NCBI GenBank assembly: GCA_963758365.1
Contig: CAVWVB010000001.1
Coordinates: 2,666,001 to 2,730,000, forward strand
Reading direction: 5' to 3'
Source: Dokdonella_A sp963758365
Lineage (GTDB): Bacteria; Pseudomonadota; Gammaproteobacteria; Xanthomonadales; Rhodanobacteraceae
Length of the DNA stretch: 64,000 nucleotides
Shown in pieces: positions 36,271-45,079 of this stretch. Made by a program: the position numbers and the translations under genes. The first letter of the stretch is position 1; each line of letters starts with the position of its first letter. The notes under the pieces are model-generated. The model did not search any database, was not told the DNA's origin, and saw only the letters and a program-made list of their open reading frames with translations.

Positions 36271-36347
36271 ATCGAGTCTCCAGGCCTGCATGAGCGTTTC
36301 AGTGCGATGCCATCGGCATCCCGTTGCGTATCGATTTCACCCACCGC

Positions 36348-38612
36348 TCACTTGAGGCTGTCGTTGAGGATGCGTGGGGTGACGAAAATCAGGAGTTCCG
36401 CCTTGGTGTCGTTGCGCCCCTTGTTCTTGAACAGGTTGCCGAGGACCGGGATGTCGCCGAGCAGGGGAACCTTCTTGATCTGGTCGGACTTCGTCACCTC
36501 GTAGACACCGCCGAGAACCACCGTCTGTCCGTTGTCGACGAGCACCTCGGTGCTGATCTCGCGCTTGTCGAGCGTAGGCACCTGGCCGCCACCCGGATTG
36601 TCGACGTAGCCCGCGATCGCGTCCTTCTTGACGTTGAGGTTGAGCACCACGCGATCGTCCGCGGTAATCGTCGGGGTGACCTTGAGCTCGAGCACGGCTT
36701 CCTTGAATTGCACGGTGGCGGTGCCGGTGCCGGCGCCCCCGCCGGAATTCTGGAAGGTCACGTAACCGACTTCCTGACCCTGCTTGATGTCGGCTTCCTG
36801 CTGGTTTGCGGTGATCACGCGCGGACTCGAAATGACTTCGCCGCGGCCTTCGGTCTGCGCGGCGGAAAGCTCGAGGTCGAGCAGGTAATCCGCGCCGAGA
36901 ATCGCGAGACCGAAACTGCCTGCCGGATTGGTCGCCGGCATGTTCACGTTCAGGCGGTTGTTCAGAGTCGGTACCGCGATGCCGCCCGGAATCGCGGCCG
37001 GCGCCACATTCGGCAGGCCGCGGCCAGGGCCGTTGAAGCGGTTGTTGAGCACGACGTTGCTCATCTGGTCCGTGCCGGCAGCGGTACCGGCCGTGCTGAC
37101 GACATTGCCGTTGCTGGTTTCGTAGCCGCCGCTGATGCCGAACTTGACGCCGAGTTCGCGCGCGAAGCTGTCGGTCGCGATCACGATGCGCGACTCGATC
37201 AGGACCTGCTGGACCGGGCGATCCAGCACCGCGATCAGCTGGCGGATTTCCTGGATCTTCGACGGGATGTCGCTGACCAGCAGCGTGTTGGTGCGGTCGT
37301 CGTAGGTCACGCTGCCGCGCGAGGACAGGAAGCCGCGCTGCACCGCACGTCCGCCGGTGTTCTGCTGGCCACCGGCCGTGTTGACCTGGGTCTCCTTGGT
37401 GAGCAGGGCCGCGATGTCCTTGGCCTTACCATAGCTGATCGGAATGTAGTCCGAAACCAGGGATTCGGTATCCTCCATCTTGGCCTGCGCTTCCGCGATC
37501 GCCTGTTCGCGATCCGCGATCTCCTTCTGCGGCGCGACCCAGATCACGTTGCCGCGCCGGCGCTTGTCGAGGCCCTTGGCCTGCAGCACGATGTCGAGCG
37601 CCTGATCCCAGGGAACATTGATGAGGCGCAGGGTCACGTTGCCCTGCACGCTGTCGGCGACGACGATGTTGAGATCGGACACGTCGGCGATCAATTGCAG
37701 CACCGAGCGCGCCGGAATGTCCTGGAAATTGAAGGTAACCCGGCTGCCGTTGTATTCGGGCTCTGCGTTCTTGCCCTTGAGCTTCGGCTCGTCCTTCTTC
37801 GGTGAAACCTCGACCACGTACTCGTTGCCGGTCTGGTAGGCGAGCTGCTCGAACGGCTGCTTGGCGGCAATCTCGATGTGCGCGCCGGTGCCGCGAGCCC
37901 GCGTGTCGATCGATTGCACCGGCGTGGCGAAATCGAGCACGTCCAGATGCTGTGCCTGCGCAGGCGGTACCTTCACATTGAGAAGGTCGACGACGATGTT
38001 GCCGCCCTCACGCTTGAGATTCGCGGCGGCACCCGGACCGCTGAAGGAGATCACGACCCGGCCCTCGCCATTCTTGCCGCGACGGAAGTCGATGTTGGAA
38101 ATCTCGACACCAGGACCGGCGCCGATCGCCTTGGTCGGATCGGTCTTGGCCATCGAGGCCGCAATCGTCGACGACCCGATCACCCCGTTGTTGATCGACA
38201 GAACAACCGTCCTGCCGTTGACGCTGGTGTTGTATCCGGCGACCCGGAACAGATCGACCACCACGCGCGTGCGGCCCGCAGCCTCGATCGCGGAAACCCC
38301 GGATGTCGCTCCGGCACCGATGTCCACCCGGCGCTTGTTCAAGCCATTGCGAGTGTCAGCAAAATCGAGCGCGATGCTCGGCGGCGTCTCTGTCGAGAAC
38401 ACCTGGGGTTCGGCGACAGGGGCCGCAAACTTCATCGTCACTTCAACCTTGCCACCGGGCAGGGCGGTGTAGGAAAGATCCTCGAGCACATTCTCGGCAT
38501 GCGCGACGCCGCCGAGCAGGAAGCCGAACGCGGCCAGGACGCCAAGCAGGCGAGACCGTGCCGCCCGGAAGGCGAATCTGCGCGCGGAAATTGCAGCGAA
38601 TGTCGTGGTCAT
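36348..38612 (-). CDS. pilQ: Type IV pilus secretin PilQ
   Basis: 754 residues. A signal peptide (FGFLLGGVAHAENV) is followed by two AMIN domains (about 45-140 and 165-240; peptidoglycan-binding), an STN/N0 segment (SRVTFNFQDIPARSVLQLIA), an N1 domain, and the secretin core ending VPLLGDIPVLGNLFKNK and ELLIFVTPRIL. It forms the outer-membrane channel through which the type IV pilus passes. ATG 38612 starts the mature-length protein; the ORF extends upstream into pilP. It is the fifth gene of pilMNOPQ. Confidence 0.96.
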   Translation of the reverse strand: MTTTFAAISARRFAFRAARSRLLGVLAAFGFLLGGVAHAENVLEDLSYTALPGGKVEVTMKFAAPVAEPQVFSTETPPSIALDFADTRNGLNKRRVDIGAGATSGVSAIEAAGRTRVVVDLFRVAGYNTSVNGRTVVLSINNGVIGSSTIAASMAKTDPTKAIGAGPGVEISNIDFRRGKNGEGRVVISFSGPGAAANLKREGGNIVVDLLNVKVPPAQAQHLDVLDFATPVQSIDTRARGTGAHIEIAAKQPFEQLAYQTGNEYVVEVSPKKDEPKLKGKNAEPEYNGSRVTFNFQDIPARSVLQLIADVSDLNIVVADSVQGNVTLRLINVPWDQALDIVLQAKGLDKRRRGNVIWVAPQKEIADREQAIAEAQAKMEDTESLVSDYIPISYGKAKDIAALLTKETQVNTAGGQQNTGGRAVQRGFLSSRGSVTYDDRTNTLLVSDIPSKIQEIRQLIAVLDRPVQQVLIESRIVIATDSFARELGVKFGISGGYETSNGNVVSTAGTAAGTDQMSNVVLNNRFNGPGRGLPNVAPAAIPGGIAVPTLNNRLNVNMPATNPAGSFGLAILGADYLLDLELSAAQTEGRGEVISSPRVITANQQEADIKQGQEVGYVTFQNSGGGAGTGTATVQFKEAVLELKVTPTITADDRVVLNLNVKKDAIAGYVDNPGGGQVPTLDKREISTEVLVDNGQTVVLGGVYEVTKSDQIKKVPLLGDIPVLGNLFKNKGRNDTKAELLIFVTPRILNDSLK

Positions 38613-38637
38613 GAGTTTGTCCCCAATGGATCGGTCA

Positions 38638-39165
38638 TTACTTGGTGTCGCCGAGGGCAATGGTTGCCTGCCGCTCCATCCAGCCCCCGGCACCGTTCGG
38701 CACCAGTTCGACCAGTTCGATACGGTCCTCGTCGATGGCGGTGACGCGGCCATAGTTCTGGCCGAGGTACTCGCCGATATGCACGCGGTGTACAACGCCA
38801 TCCGGATCGCGCACGAGACCTTCCATCGATTTCGCGGTGCCCAGCGTTCCCGACATCTTCAAACCATCGAGGGGAAACGCCTCGAGTGGTTCGCGCGGCC
38901 GGTTCTGGTCCGGGTGCGGGCCGGTGGTTGCAGCCTGTTCCTGTTCCTCGCTGCTGAGACCGAAGGGATCGCGCAGATCCTGATCCTTGTACAGAAACGT
39001 CTCGAACGTCTTGACGACCGGCAACGGTTGCAGGGGAGCGCCCTTCTTGGCCTTCTCGCGTGCAACCCACTGCTGTGGGCTTTCGCTGGGTGTGCAGCCG
39101 GCGATCAGCGCAAACAGAACACAAGCGCTCGCGACGCGAAGCAGGAAAGCGATACGGACAGTCAT
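38638..39165 (-). CDS. pilP: Type IV pilus assembly lipoprotein PilP
   Basis: 175 residues. A lipoprotein signal (CVLFALIAGCTPSE) carries the lipobox ALIAGC. A flexible stretch follows, with PRDPFG-type sequence (KDQDLRDPFGLSSEE) that contacts PilN/PilO, and then the compact beta-sandwich with MSGTLGTAKSMEGLV and VHRVHIGEYLGQNYGRV. It connects the inner-membrane PilMNO ring to the secretin. GGGAGG just upstream supports ATG 39165. The pilO stop lies two bases upstream of the start. Confidence 0.94.
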   Translation of the reverse strand: MTVRIAFLLRVASACVLFALIAGCTPSESPQQWVAREKAKKGAPLQPLPVVKTFETFLYKDQDLRDPFGLSSEEQEQAATTGPHPDQNRPREPLEAFPLDGLKMSGTLGTAKSMEGLVRDPDGVVHRVHIGEYLGQNYGRVTAIDEDRIELVELVPNGAGGWMERQATIALGDTK

Positions 39166-39166
39166 C

Positions 39167-39868
39167 TCACTTGCCTCCCTTCGCCGGCCTTGCGGCACCC
39201 TTGCCACCGGCTTTCGCGGCCGCTGCCTGCTTGACGGCCGCGGCTTCGTCATCGTCCAGATAGCGATAGGTCTTCACCGTGCCCTCGAGCATCAGCTCAC
39301 CGCCTGCGGCTGCCCTGGTATTTGCACCGCCAGCCTTGCCCTTCACGGGTTGCAGCGAGACATCGTGCATCGTGAGGATGACCACGCGTGGCAGCGAAGC
39401 GACGTTGCTGATGAACGTACCGAACTGGTGATAGGTACCGAGCATCCGCAACTGGATCGGCTTCTCGGCATAGAAGTCCTTCATCATTTCCGGTCCGGGC
39501 TGGAACAGCTGGGTCTCTATGCCCGCACCGAGCGCCGCCTGGGTGATGTCGTTGAGCAGATCCGGCATTTCGGTACGGCTCGGCAGCTGCCGGAGCATCG
39601 TCTGCAGCATCTCGGTCATGTCGTCGAGCTGCTTGCGGTAGGCATCCAGGTTGACAGCCTTCGCCTGCTTGTCCGCGAACTCCTTCTTGAGCGCGACCTC
39701 CTTCTGCCGCACGCGCTCGAGGTCTTGCTGCTGGCCGCGGATATAGAAATACCAGCCGAGGAAAAGGATCACGATCACGATCAGGCCGGCAAAGAAGACC
39801 TTGACCGAATTGGACCAGCCGCCGATGTTGTTGCGATCGAGATTGCGAAGATCGTCGAAGAAGCTCAT
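39167..39868 (-). CDS. pilO: Type IV pilus alignment protein PilO
   Basis: 233 residues. One membrane helix (VFFAGLIVIVILFLGWYFYI, about 24-43) precedes a coiled-coil (about 45-95, RGQQQDLERVRQKEVALKKE) and a ferredoxin-like fold (LPSRTEMPDLLNDITQAAL, FGTFISNVASLPRVVIL). It ends with a Lys/Ala/Gly-rich tail. PilO pairs with PilN to align the pilus motor with PilQ. The start overlaps the pilN stop (ATGA). Confidence 0.94.
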   Translation of the reverse strand: MSFFDDLRNLDRNNIGGWSNSVKVFFAGLIVIVILFLGWYFYIRGQQQDLERVRQKEVALKKEFADKQAKAVNLDAYRKQLDDMTEMLQTMLRQLPSRTEMPDLLNDITQAALGAGIETQLFQPGPEMMKDFYAEKPIQLRMLGTYHQFGTFISNVASLPRVVILTMHDVSLQPVKGKAGGANTRAAAGGELMLEGTVKTYRYLDDDEAAAVKQAAAAKAGGKGAARPAKGGK

Positions 39869-40617
39869 TTCTTCTCCCCCGTGGCCGCCGTTGCGGGCGG
39901 CGCCGCAGGTGGCTTCTCGACTGCGGCGGGCTTGCCCGTCATTCCGTCCGTCGTGCCGGCGGGTTGCGCCGCAGGAGCGCCCGGCTTGTGCGCGGCGTCG
40001 GCAGCGCTGGCACCGGCCCCGCCCGCGTCCATCGCGGCCGCTTCCCCTTCCTTCTGCGCATCTTCGGGCTTGTGCAGCTTCACGCTGAGCGAGAAGTCAT
40101 ACGGCATCTTCTTGTCGAAGTCCTTCACGCCGGTCTTGTTCTCGATCTTGCGCAGATCGGTGCGCCCCATCCACGGCGACGCATCGATATTGCGCATGTA
40201 GCTGGCGACGCGCGAGTTCGACTCGGCCACACCTTCGAGGGTCAGGGTGTCGCCCGCCTGCTTCATCGAGCTCAGGCGCGCTCCGTCGGGAATCGTCTTG
40301 ACCATCTCGTCGAACAGATGAACCATCTGCGAGCGATTCGACTGCAGCTGCTCGATGATTTCCTTGCGCGTCAGCAGGTCGGAACGCTTCTTGTCCAGCT
40401 CCTTGATCTCCTCGATTTCCTTGTCGAGGGCCTTGATTTCCTTCTGCAGATACGCGTTGCGTTCGTTCTGGTCATTGATCAGGTGGCCCATCCAGCCGAT
40501 TGCCAGCACCAATGCAAACACGGCTGCGCCGGCGGTGGCGAGCAGCATCATGTAGAACTCGCGCTCGCGCTGCTTGCGACGTTCGGCGCGCCAGGGCAAC
40601 AGGTTGATGTTGGCCAT
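39865..40617 (-). CDS. pilN: Type IV pilus alignment protein PilN
   Basis: 250 residues. The conserved cytoplasmic INLLPWR motif (residues 4-10) binds the PilM groove. A membrane helix follows at about 22-42 (LLATAGAAVFALVLAIGWM), then a coiled-coil (DQNERNAYLQKEIKALDKEI), then the periplasmic ferredoxin-like domain. The C-terminal 60 residues are an Ala/Pro-rich tail, longer than in Pseudomonas PilN (about 198 aa). It overlaps the pilM stop by one base (TGATG). Confidence 0.94.
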   Translation of the reverse strand: MANINLLPWRAERRKQREREFYMMLLATAGAAVFALVLAIGWMGHLINDQNERNAYLQKEIKALDKEIEEIKELDKKRSDLLTRKEIIEQLQSNRSQMVHLFDEMVKTIPDGARLSSMKQAGDTLTLEGVAESNSRVASYMRNIDASPWMGRTDLRKIENKTGVKDFDKKMPYDFSLSVKLHKPEDAQKEGEAAAMDAGGAGASAADAAHKPGAPAAQPAGTTDGMTGKPAAVEKPPAAPPATAATGEKK

Positions 40618-41675
40618 CAGTCGTAGCTCCTGAGCGCGAGCCCGCAGGCGATCATCAAGGCAGGGGCGTCCTGGGCCAGGGTCTGCGCCTGGACGCGCCC
40701 GGAAAGCGACATGTCGGCCAGCGGATTGGCTACGACGCAGGGCACGCCCAGGTGTTCCTCGACCATGTCGGCGATTCCCGGTATCGAAGCGCAGCCGCCG
40801 GCCACGACCACCTGGTCCACGCGGCTGTATTCGCTGCCTGCGAAGAAGAACTGCAGGAGCCGGCTGATCTGCTGGACCATCGCCTCCTTGAACGGATCGA
40901 GCACCTCGATCTCGTAGGACTCGGGAAGACCACCCTGACGCTTGGCCAGGCCAGCTTCCTCATAGCTCAGACCGTAACGCCGCATCACCTCGTCGGTGAG
41001 CTGCTTGCCACCGAACACCTGTTCGCGTGAATAGATCGTGCGCTGGCTCTTCAGCACGATCAGGGTGGTCATCGTGGCGCCGACATCGACGACCGCGACC
41101 ACCGCGTCCTTGGGCACGGAGAGCTGATCGGCGATCAGCTTGAACGCGTTCTCCATCGCGAACGCCTCGACATCCATGACCTTGACGCCAAGCCCGCCGA
41201 GATCGAGCGCTGCGACGCGCAGGTCGACGTTCTCCGTGCGCGAGGCGGCAAGCAGGACATTGACCATGTCCGGATTGTCCTTGATCGGACCCAGGACTTC
41301 GAAGTCGAGGCTGACTTCCTCGATCGGATAAGGAATGTACTGGTTCGCCTCGACCTGGATCTGCGCTTCCATGTCCTCGTCGGACAGTTCTCCGGGCATC
41401 GGGATCACCTTGGTGATCACCGCGGAACCGGCGACGGCGGCAGCGGCGAACTTGGTCTTCGCGCCGGAGCGGTTGAGGGCGCGGCGAATCGCCTCGCCGA
41501 CCGCCTCGACCTCGACGATGTTCTTTTCGACAACCGCATTGGGCGGCAGTGGCTCGACCGCATAGTGTTCGACGCGGTAGCGGCCACCGACCTGCCCGAG
41601 CTGGAGCAGCTTCACTGCGGTCGAACTGATGTCGACGCCGATCAACGGCGGCGCTTTAGGTGTGAACAGGCCCAC
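40617..41675 (-). CDS. pilM: Type IV pilus inner-membrane platform protein PilM
   Basis: 352 residues. An actin-like ATPase fold is shown by GVDISSTAVKLLQL near the N-terminus, VAVVDVGATMTTLIVL (phosphate 2 loop), and VVVAGGCASIPGIADM. PilM is cytoplasmic and binds the PilN N-terminus. The start is probably GTG 41675, placed right after GGAAGGGG and giving the usual short N-terminus (GLFTPKAPPLIGVD); the in-frame GTG 41693 lacks a ribosome-binding site. It is the first gene of the pil unit, divergent from the PBP1A gene. Confidence 0.94.
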   Translation of the reverse strand: MGLFTPKAPPLIGVDISSTAVKLLQLGQVGGRYRVEHYAVEPLPPNAVVEKNIVEVEAVGEAIRRALNRSGAKTKFAAAAVAGSAVITKVIPMPGELSDEDMEAQIQVEANQYIPYPIEEVSLDFEVLGPIKDNPDMVNVLLAASRTENVDLRVAALDLGGLGVKVMDVEAFAMENAFKLIADQLSVPKDAVVAVVDVGATMTTLIVLKSQRTIYSREQVFGGKQLTDEVMRRYGLSYEEAGLAKRQGGLPESYEIEVLDPFKEAMVQQISRLLQFFFAGSEYSRVDQVVVAGGCASIPGIADMVEEHLGVPCVVANPLADMSLSGRVQAQTLAQDAPALMIACGLALRSYD

Positions 41676-41724
41676 ACTTTTTCCCCTTCCCACGCGCTCT
41701 TACGAGCGAAAGATGCGCCGTAAC

Positions 41725-41753
41725 ATTAAATACGATGATTAACGGTTTTTCAA
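41725..41753 (-). promoter_or_regulatory. Candidate sigma-70 promoter for pilMNOPQ
   Basis: On the minus strand, TTGAAA (41748-41753) and TTTAAT (41725-41730) are separated by exactly 17 bases. The -10 ends 49 bases before the pilM GTG. Both hexamers match the consensus at four or five of six positions, and this AT-rich pocket is unusual for the window. Confidence 0.55.
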
Positions 41754-41858
41754 CAGCTGTCCAGTCCATATGGCAAACTTGAGGCCAGACAGTGGCTTAA
41801 TCGGGAAGCCTGCGCGGATGCCGCCCCTGACGCCTGTCCTGCAAAACCACATACGCTC

Positions 41859-41864
41859 TATACT
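41859..41864 (+). promoter_or_regulatory. Candidate -10 element of the PBP1A gene
   Basis: TATACT matches the -10 consensus at five of six positions, 47 bases before ATG 41912. The hexamer 17 bases further upstream (GTCCTG) is a poor -35. Confidence 0.4.
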
Positions 41865-41911
41865 CCGATACTTACCGCATATACCTTGACTGGCATCACA
41901 AGTCCCGTCGC

Positions 41912-44389
41912 ATGACCATATTTATCCGCCTGCTGCGCTACGCGCTCTACCTGGCGCTGGCCGGCGTCCTCCTTGGCGGACTCGCGATCGGCACAGCGTA
42001 CTGGCTGATCGCGCCCCGTCTGCCGTCGGTCGAAGTTCTCAAGGATGTTCGCCTGCAGGTTCCGCTGCGCGTCATCTCTGCCGACGACAAGCTGGTCGCC
42101 ACCTTCGGCGAGACCAAGCGTTCGCCGGTGAACATTCGCGACGTTCCCGACCGCCTGAAAAAGGCATTCCTCGCTGCGGAAGACGCGGACTTCTACACCC
42201 ACCGCGGCATCGATATCGGCGGCATCACCCGCGCGGTATGGCTGACGATCACCACCGGAAGCAAGCACGTCGCCGGCGGCAGCACGATCACGCAACAGGT
42301 CGCGCGCATGTTTTTCCTGAGTCCCGAGGTCAGTTACACGCGCAAGATCTCCGAGATCTTCCTCGCGTTCCGCATCGAGAACGCGCTCAGCAAGGACGAA
42401 ATCCTCGAGCTGTACCTCAACAAGGCGTTTTTCGGTCACCGCTCCTACGGCATCGTTGCTGCCGCCGAGTTCTACTATGGAAAGACCCTGGACCAGCTCA
42501 GCGTCGCCGAGTGCGCGATGCTGGCATCGATTCCGAAGTTTCCTTCGACCGGCAACCCGCTGAGCCGTCCGCAGCGCGCGCTTGAGCGTCGTGCCTACGT
42601 GCTGGGCCGCATGCTCGACAATCGTTTCATCGACCAGGCCGCCTACACCGCCGCGCTCGCCGAACCCGACCAGGCCCGACCGCATGAACCGCCGGTCGAA
42701 GTGGAAGCACCCTATTTCGCCGAACTCGTGCGACAGGAGTCCATCGATCGTCTGGGCAACAATGCACTGACCGATGGTTATGTGGTCAAGACGACACTGA
42801 ATTCCACCTTGCAGGAAGCCGCGGTGCGCGCCTTGCGCGACGGCTTGATGACCTACGACCAGCGTCACGGCTACCGCGGTCCCGAAGGTCATGTGGATCT
42901 TTCCGCTCATGCCGGGGTGGCCGCGTGGGACGAGGCCCTGGCGGAGTACCGCACGATGTCCGGCCTGGTACCCGGTCTGGTCACGGCGGTCGACAAGGGC
43001 ACCGCCGCCATCCACCTGGCCGACGGCCAGGACATCAGCCTGGACTCGGCCGCGGTCGCGTGGGCCCGCCCCTATGTCAACGAGGATCGGCGAGGCGCCG
43101 CACCGAAGACGGTCGCGGACGTGCTCAAGCGCGGCGACATCGTGCGTCTCGTGCGCGGCGACGAGAATTCGTGGGCGCTCACCCAGATTCCCATCGTCGA
43201 GGCCGCGATCGTCGCCCTGAATCCCGACGACGGCGCCACGCTGAGCCTGGTCGGCGGCTTCAACTTCCAGCGCAGCAAGTTCAACCGTGCCACGCAGGCG
43301 GCACGACAGCCCGGCTCCGGTTTCAAGCCGTTCCTGTACTCGGCCGCGTTCGATCACGGATTCACCCCCGCCTCGGTCCTCAATGACGCACCGGTCCAGT
43401 TTCCGGACCCATCCCGGCCCGATGGCGTATGGATACCCAAGAACGACGACGACACGTTTCAGGGTCCGATCCGGCTGCGGGAAGCACTGGTCAAGTCGGT
43501 CAATCTGGTCTCGGTTCGCCTGCTCGATGCGATCGGAGTGCGCTATGCGCGCGAATACATTACCCGTTTCGGGCTTTCGCTCGATCAGATTCCCGAAAAC
43601 CTGTCGATGGCCCTCGGTACGGCCGCAGTGGCACCGATGGCGATGGCGCGCGGCTACTCGACTTTCGCCAACGGCGGCTATCTGATCGACCCCTACCTGG
43701 TCAGCGAGATCGACGACCGCGATGGTCATGTCGTCTACCGCGCCAATCCGGCCACCGCGTGCCCGACCTGCACGGATGATCCGGTCACCCAGAGCCCGCA
43801 ACCCGCACCTGCGAAGGCGGACGTCGCGAGCGCGTTGAGCCCGATCGGCAGCGCTCGTGCGACGCCGAACCCGCCTGCGTCCGCGCAGTCGCACCTCGCT
43901 CCGCGCACGATCGATCCGCGCAATGCCTATCTGATCACCTCGATGATGCGCGACGTCGTGCGTCGTGGAACCGGTCATGGCGCGATGGTGCTCAAGCGCA
44001 ACGATCTGGCCGGCAAGACCGGCTCGACCAATGATCATCGCGACGCCTGGTTCTCGGGATTCAATGCGCGCCTGGCGGTCAGCTGCTGGGTCGGCTTCGA
44101 TGATTTCAGCTCGCTCGGACGCGGCGAGTTCGGAGCCAAGGTCGCGCTTCCGATCTGGGTGGACTTCATGCGCGTCGCGCTCAAGGACATGCCCGAACAG
44201 CCGTTCGACATGCCACCCGGAATCTCGCGGGTGCGGATCGACCCGGCCACCGGCATGCTCGCCAGCGCCGGAGATCCGGGGGCGATTCTCGAGGTAATGA
44301 AGGCAGAGGATGCGACCCGCCTGGCTGCGCAGCCGCCGGCCATGGATCAACGCAACGGCGAGCAACGCGAAGCCTACGACGTATTCTGA
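41912..44389 (+). CDS. mrcA: Penicillin-binding protein 1A (bifunctional transglycosylase/transpeptidase)
   Basis: 825 residues. An N-terminal membrane anchor (about 8-32) is followed by a GT51 glycosyltransferase with EDADFYTHRGID, GGSTITQQVARMFF and RKISEIFLAFRIE. An OB-like domain comes next (about 320-410), then the transpeptidase: catalytic serine in QPGSGFKPFLY (S-x-x-K), VKSVNL (S-x-N), and LAGKTGSTND (KTG). It polymerises and cross-links peptidoglycan at the inner membrane. A Pro/Ala-rich insert of about 45 residues (around 625-670) separates the SxN and KTG motifs. Its opposite orientation to pilM is common in gammaproteobacteria. Confidence 0.95.
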   Translation: MTIFIRLLRYALYLALAGVLLGGLAIGTAYWLIAPRLPSVEVLKDVRLQVPLRVISADDKLVATFGETKRSPVNIRDVPDRLKKAFLAAEDADFYTHRGIDIGGITRAVWLTITTGSKHVAGGSTITQQVARMFFLSPEVSYTRKISEIFLAFRIENALSKDEILELYLNKAFFGHRSYGIVAAAEFYYGKTLDQLSVAECAMLASIPKFPSTGNPLSRPQRALERRAYVLGRMLDNRFIDQAAYTAALAEPDQARPHEPPVEVEAPYFAELVRQESIDRLGNNALTDGYVVKTTLNSTLQEAAVRALRDGLMTYDQRHGYRGPEGHVDLSAHAGVAAWDEALAEYRTMSGLVPGLVTAVDKGTAAIHLADGQDISLDSAAVAWARPYVNEDRRGAAPKTVADVLKRGDIVRLVRGDENSWALTQIPIVEAAIVALNPDDGATLSLVGGFNFQRSKFNRATQAARQPGSGFKPFLYSAAFDHGFTPASVLNDAPVQFPDPSRPDGVWIPKNDDDTFQGPIRLREALVKSVNLVSVRLLDAIGVRYAREYITRFGLSLDQIPENLSMALGTAAVAPMAMARGYSTFANGGYLIDPYLVSEIDDRDGHVVYRANPATACPTCTDDPVTQSPQPAPAKADVASALSPIGSARATPNPPASAQSHLAPRTIDPRNAYLITSMMRDVVRRGTGHGAMVLKRNDLAGKTGSTNDHRDAWFSGFNARLAVSCWVGFDDFSSLGRGEFGAKVALPIWVDFMRVALKDMPEQPFDMPPGISRVRIDPATGMLASAGDPGAILEVMKAEDATRLAAQPPAMDQRNGEQREAYDVF

Positions 44390-45045
44390 TGGGGCGTCCT
44401 CGCAGCAAGCCGGCACCTCGCGCGCTGCAAATGCGGCGTCGGATCGCGGTCGAGGCTGCGCGCCTGATGGCCGAGCATGGCCTGCGCGACTATCGCCAGG
44501 CCAAGCTCAAGGCCGCCGCGAGCATCGGCATCCATGATGAAGCGGGCCTGCCCGGAAACAACGAGGTCGAGGATGCGCTACGCGAACACCAGCGCCTTTT
44601 CCAGAGCAGCAGCAGGCAGATCCTGCGTCACCTGCGCAAGGTCGCTGCGGACGCGATGCGGTTCTTTGCTGCGCATGAGCCGCGACTCGTCGGCACCGTC
44701 CTGGAAGGTACGGCCGATGCGCATTCCGCGGTCTGCCTCCATCTGCACACCGATGAACCGGAGATGGTGATCGCGAATCTCGTCGAGCGCGGAATCCCGC
44801 ACCAGGTCCAAGCCAGACGGCTGCGTCTGGACCGCGCCACGACGCGTGAATTTCCTGCCCTCGGCATGCATGCGGGCGATACACCGATCGACCTGACGCT
44901 GCTGCCCTACGATCGACTTCGGCAGGCGCCGCTCGACCGCATCAGCGAAAGACCGATGCGACGCGCATCGCTCGCTGCGCTGCAGGCCCTGCTGTCGGAA
45001 CCGACTGCCGCAGGTCAGGATTGCCGGACGGCGGCGTCGGAGTAA
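44389..45045 (+). CDS. Conserved protein of unknown function, coupled to mrcA
   Basis: 218 residues, soluble and basic at the N-terminus. The first 60 residues (RRRIAVEAARLMAEHGLRDY, then AASIGIHDEAGLPGNNE) look like helices resembling TetR helix 1, but no helix-turn-helix recognition pattern is convincing. A central domain contains LVGTVLEGTADAHSAVCLHL and a C-terminal domain PIDLTLLPYDRLRQAPLDRI. The middle region resembles nucleotidyltransferase-type proteins, an assignment I cannot confirm. Its ATG shares a base with the mrcA stop (TGATG), so translation is coupled. Confidence 0.7.
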   Translation: MGRPRSKPAPRALQMRRRIAVEAARLMAEHGLRDYRQAKLKAAASIGIHDEAGLPGNNEVEDALREHQRLFQSSSRQILRHLRKVAADAMRFFAAHEPRLVGTVLEGTADAHSAVCLHLHTDEPEMVIANLVERGIPHQVQARRLRLDRATTREFPALGMHAGDTPIDLTLLPYDRLRQAPLDRISERPMRRASLAALQALLSEPTAAGQDCRTAASE

Positions 45046-45079
45046 CGCCCCATACAGCCCGCCTGCGTCATCCAGGGCG

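Noticed and set aside
36324..37805. A plus-strand reading frame opposite pilQ
   Set aside because: It is antisense to the secretin core, with charged low-information translation.
44389..44560. TetR-type regulator in the mrcA-coupled gene
   Set aside because: The first helix resembles TetR, but the recognition helix pattern is missing and the rest of the protein does not fit a TetR ligand domain.
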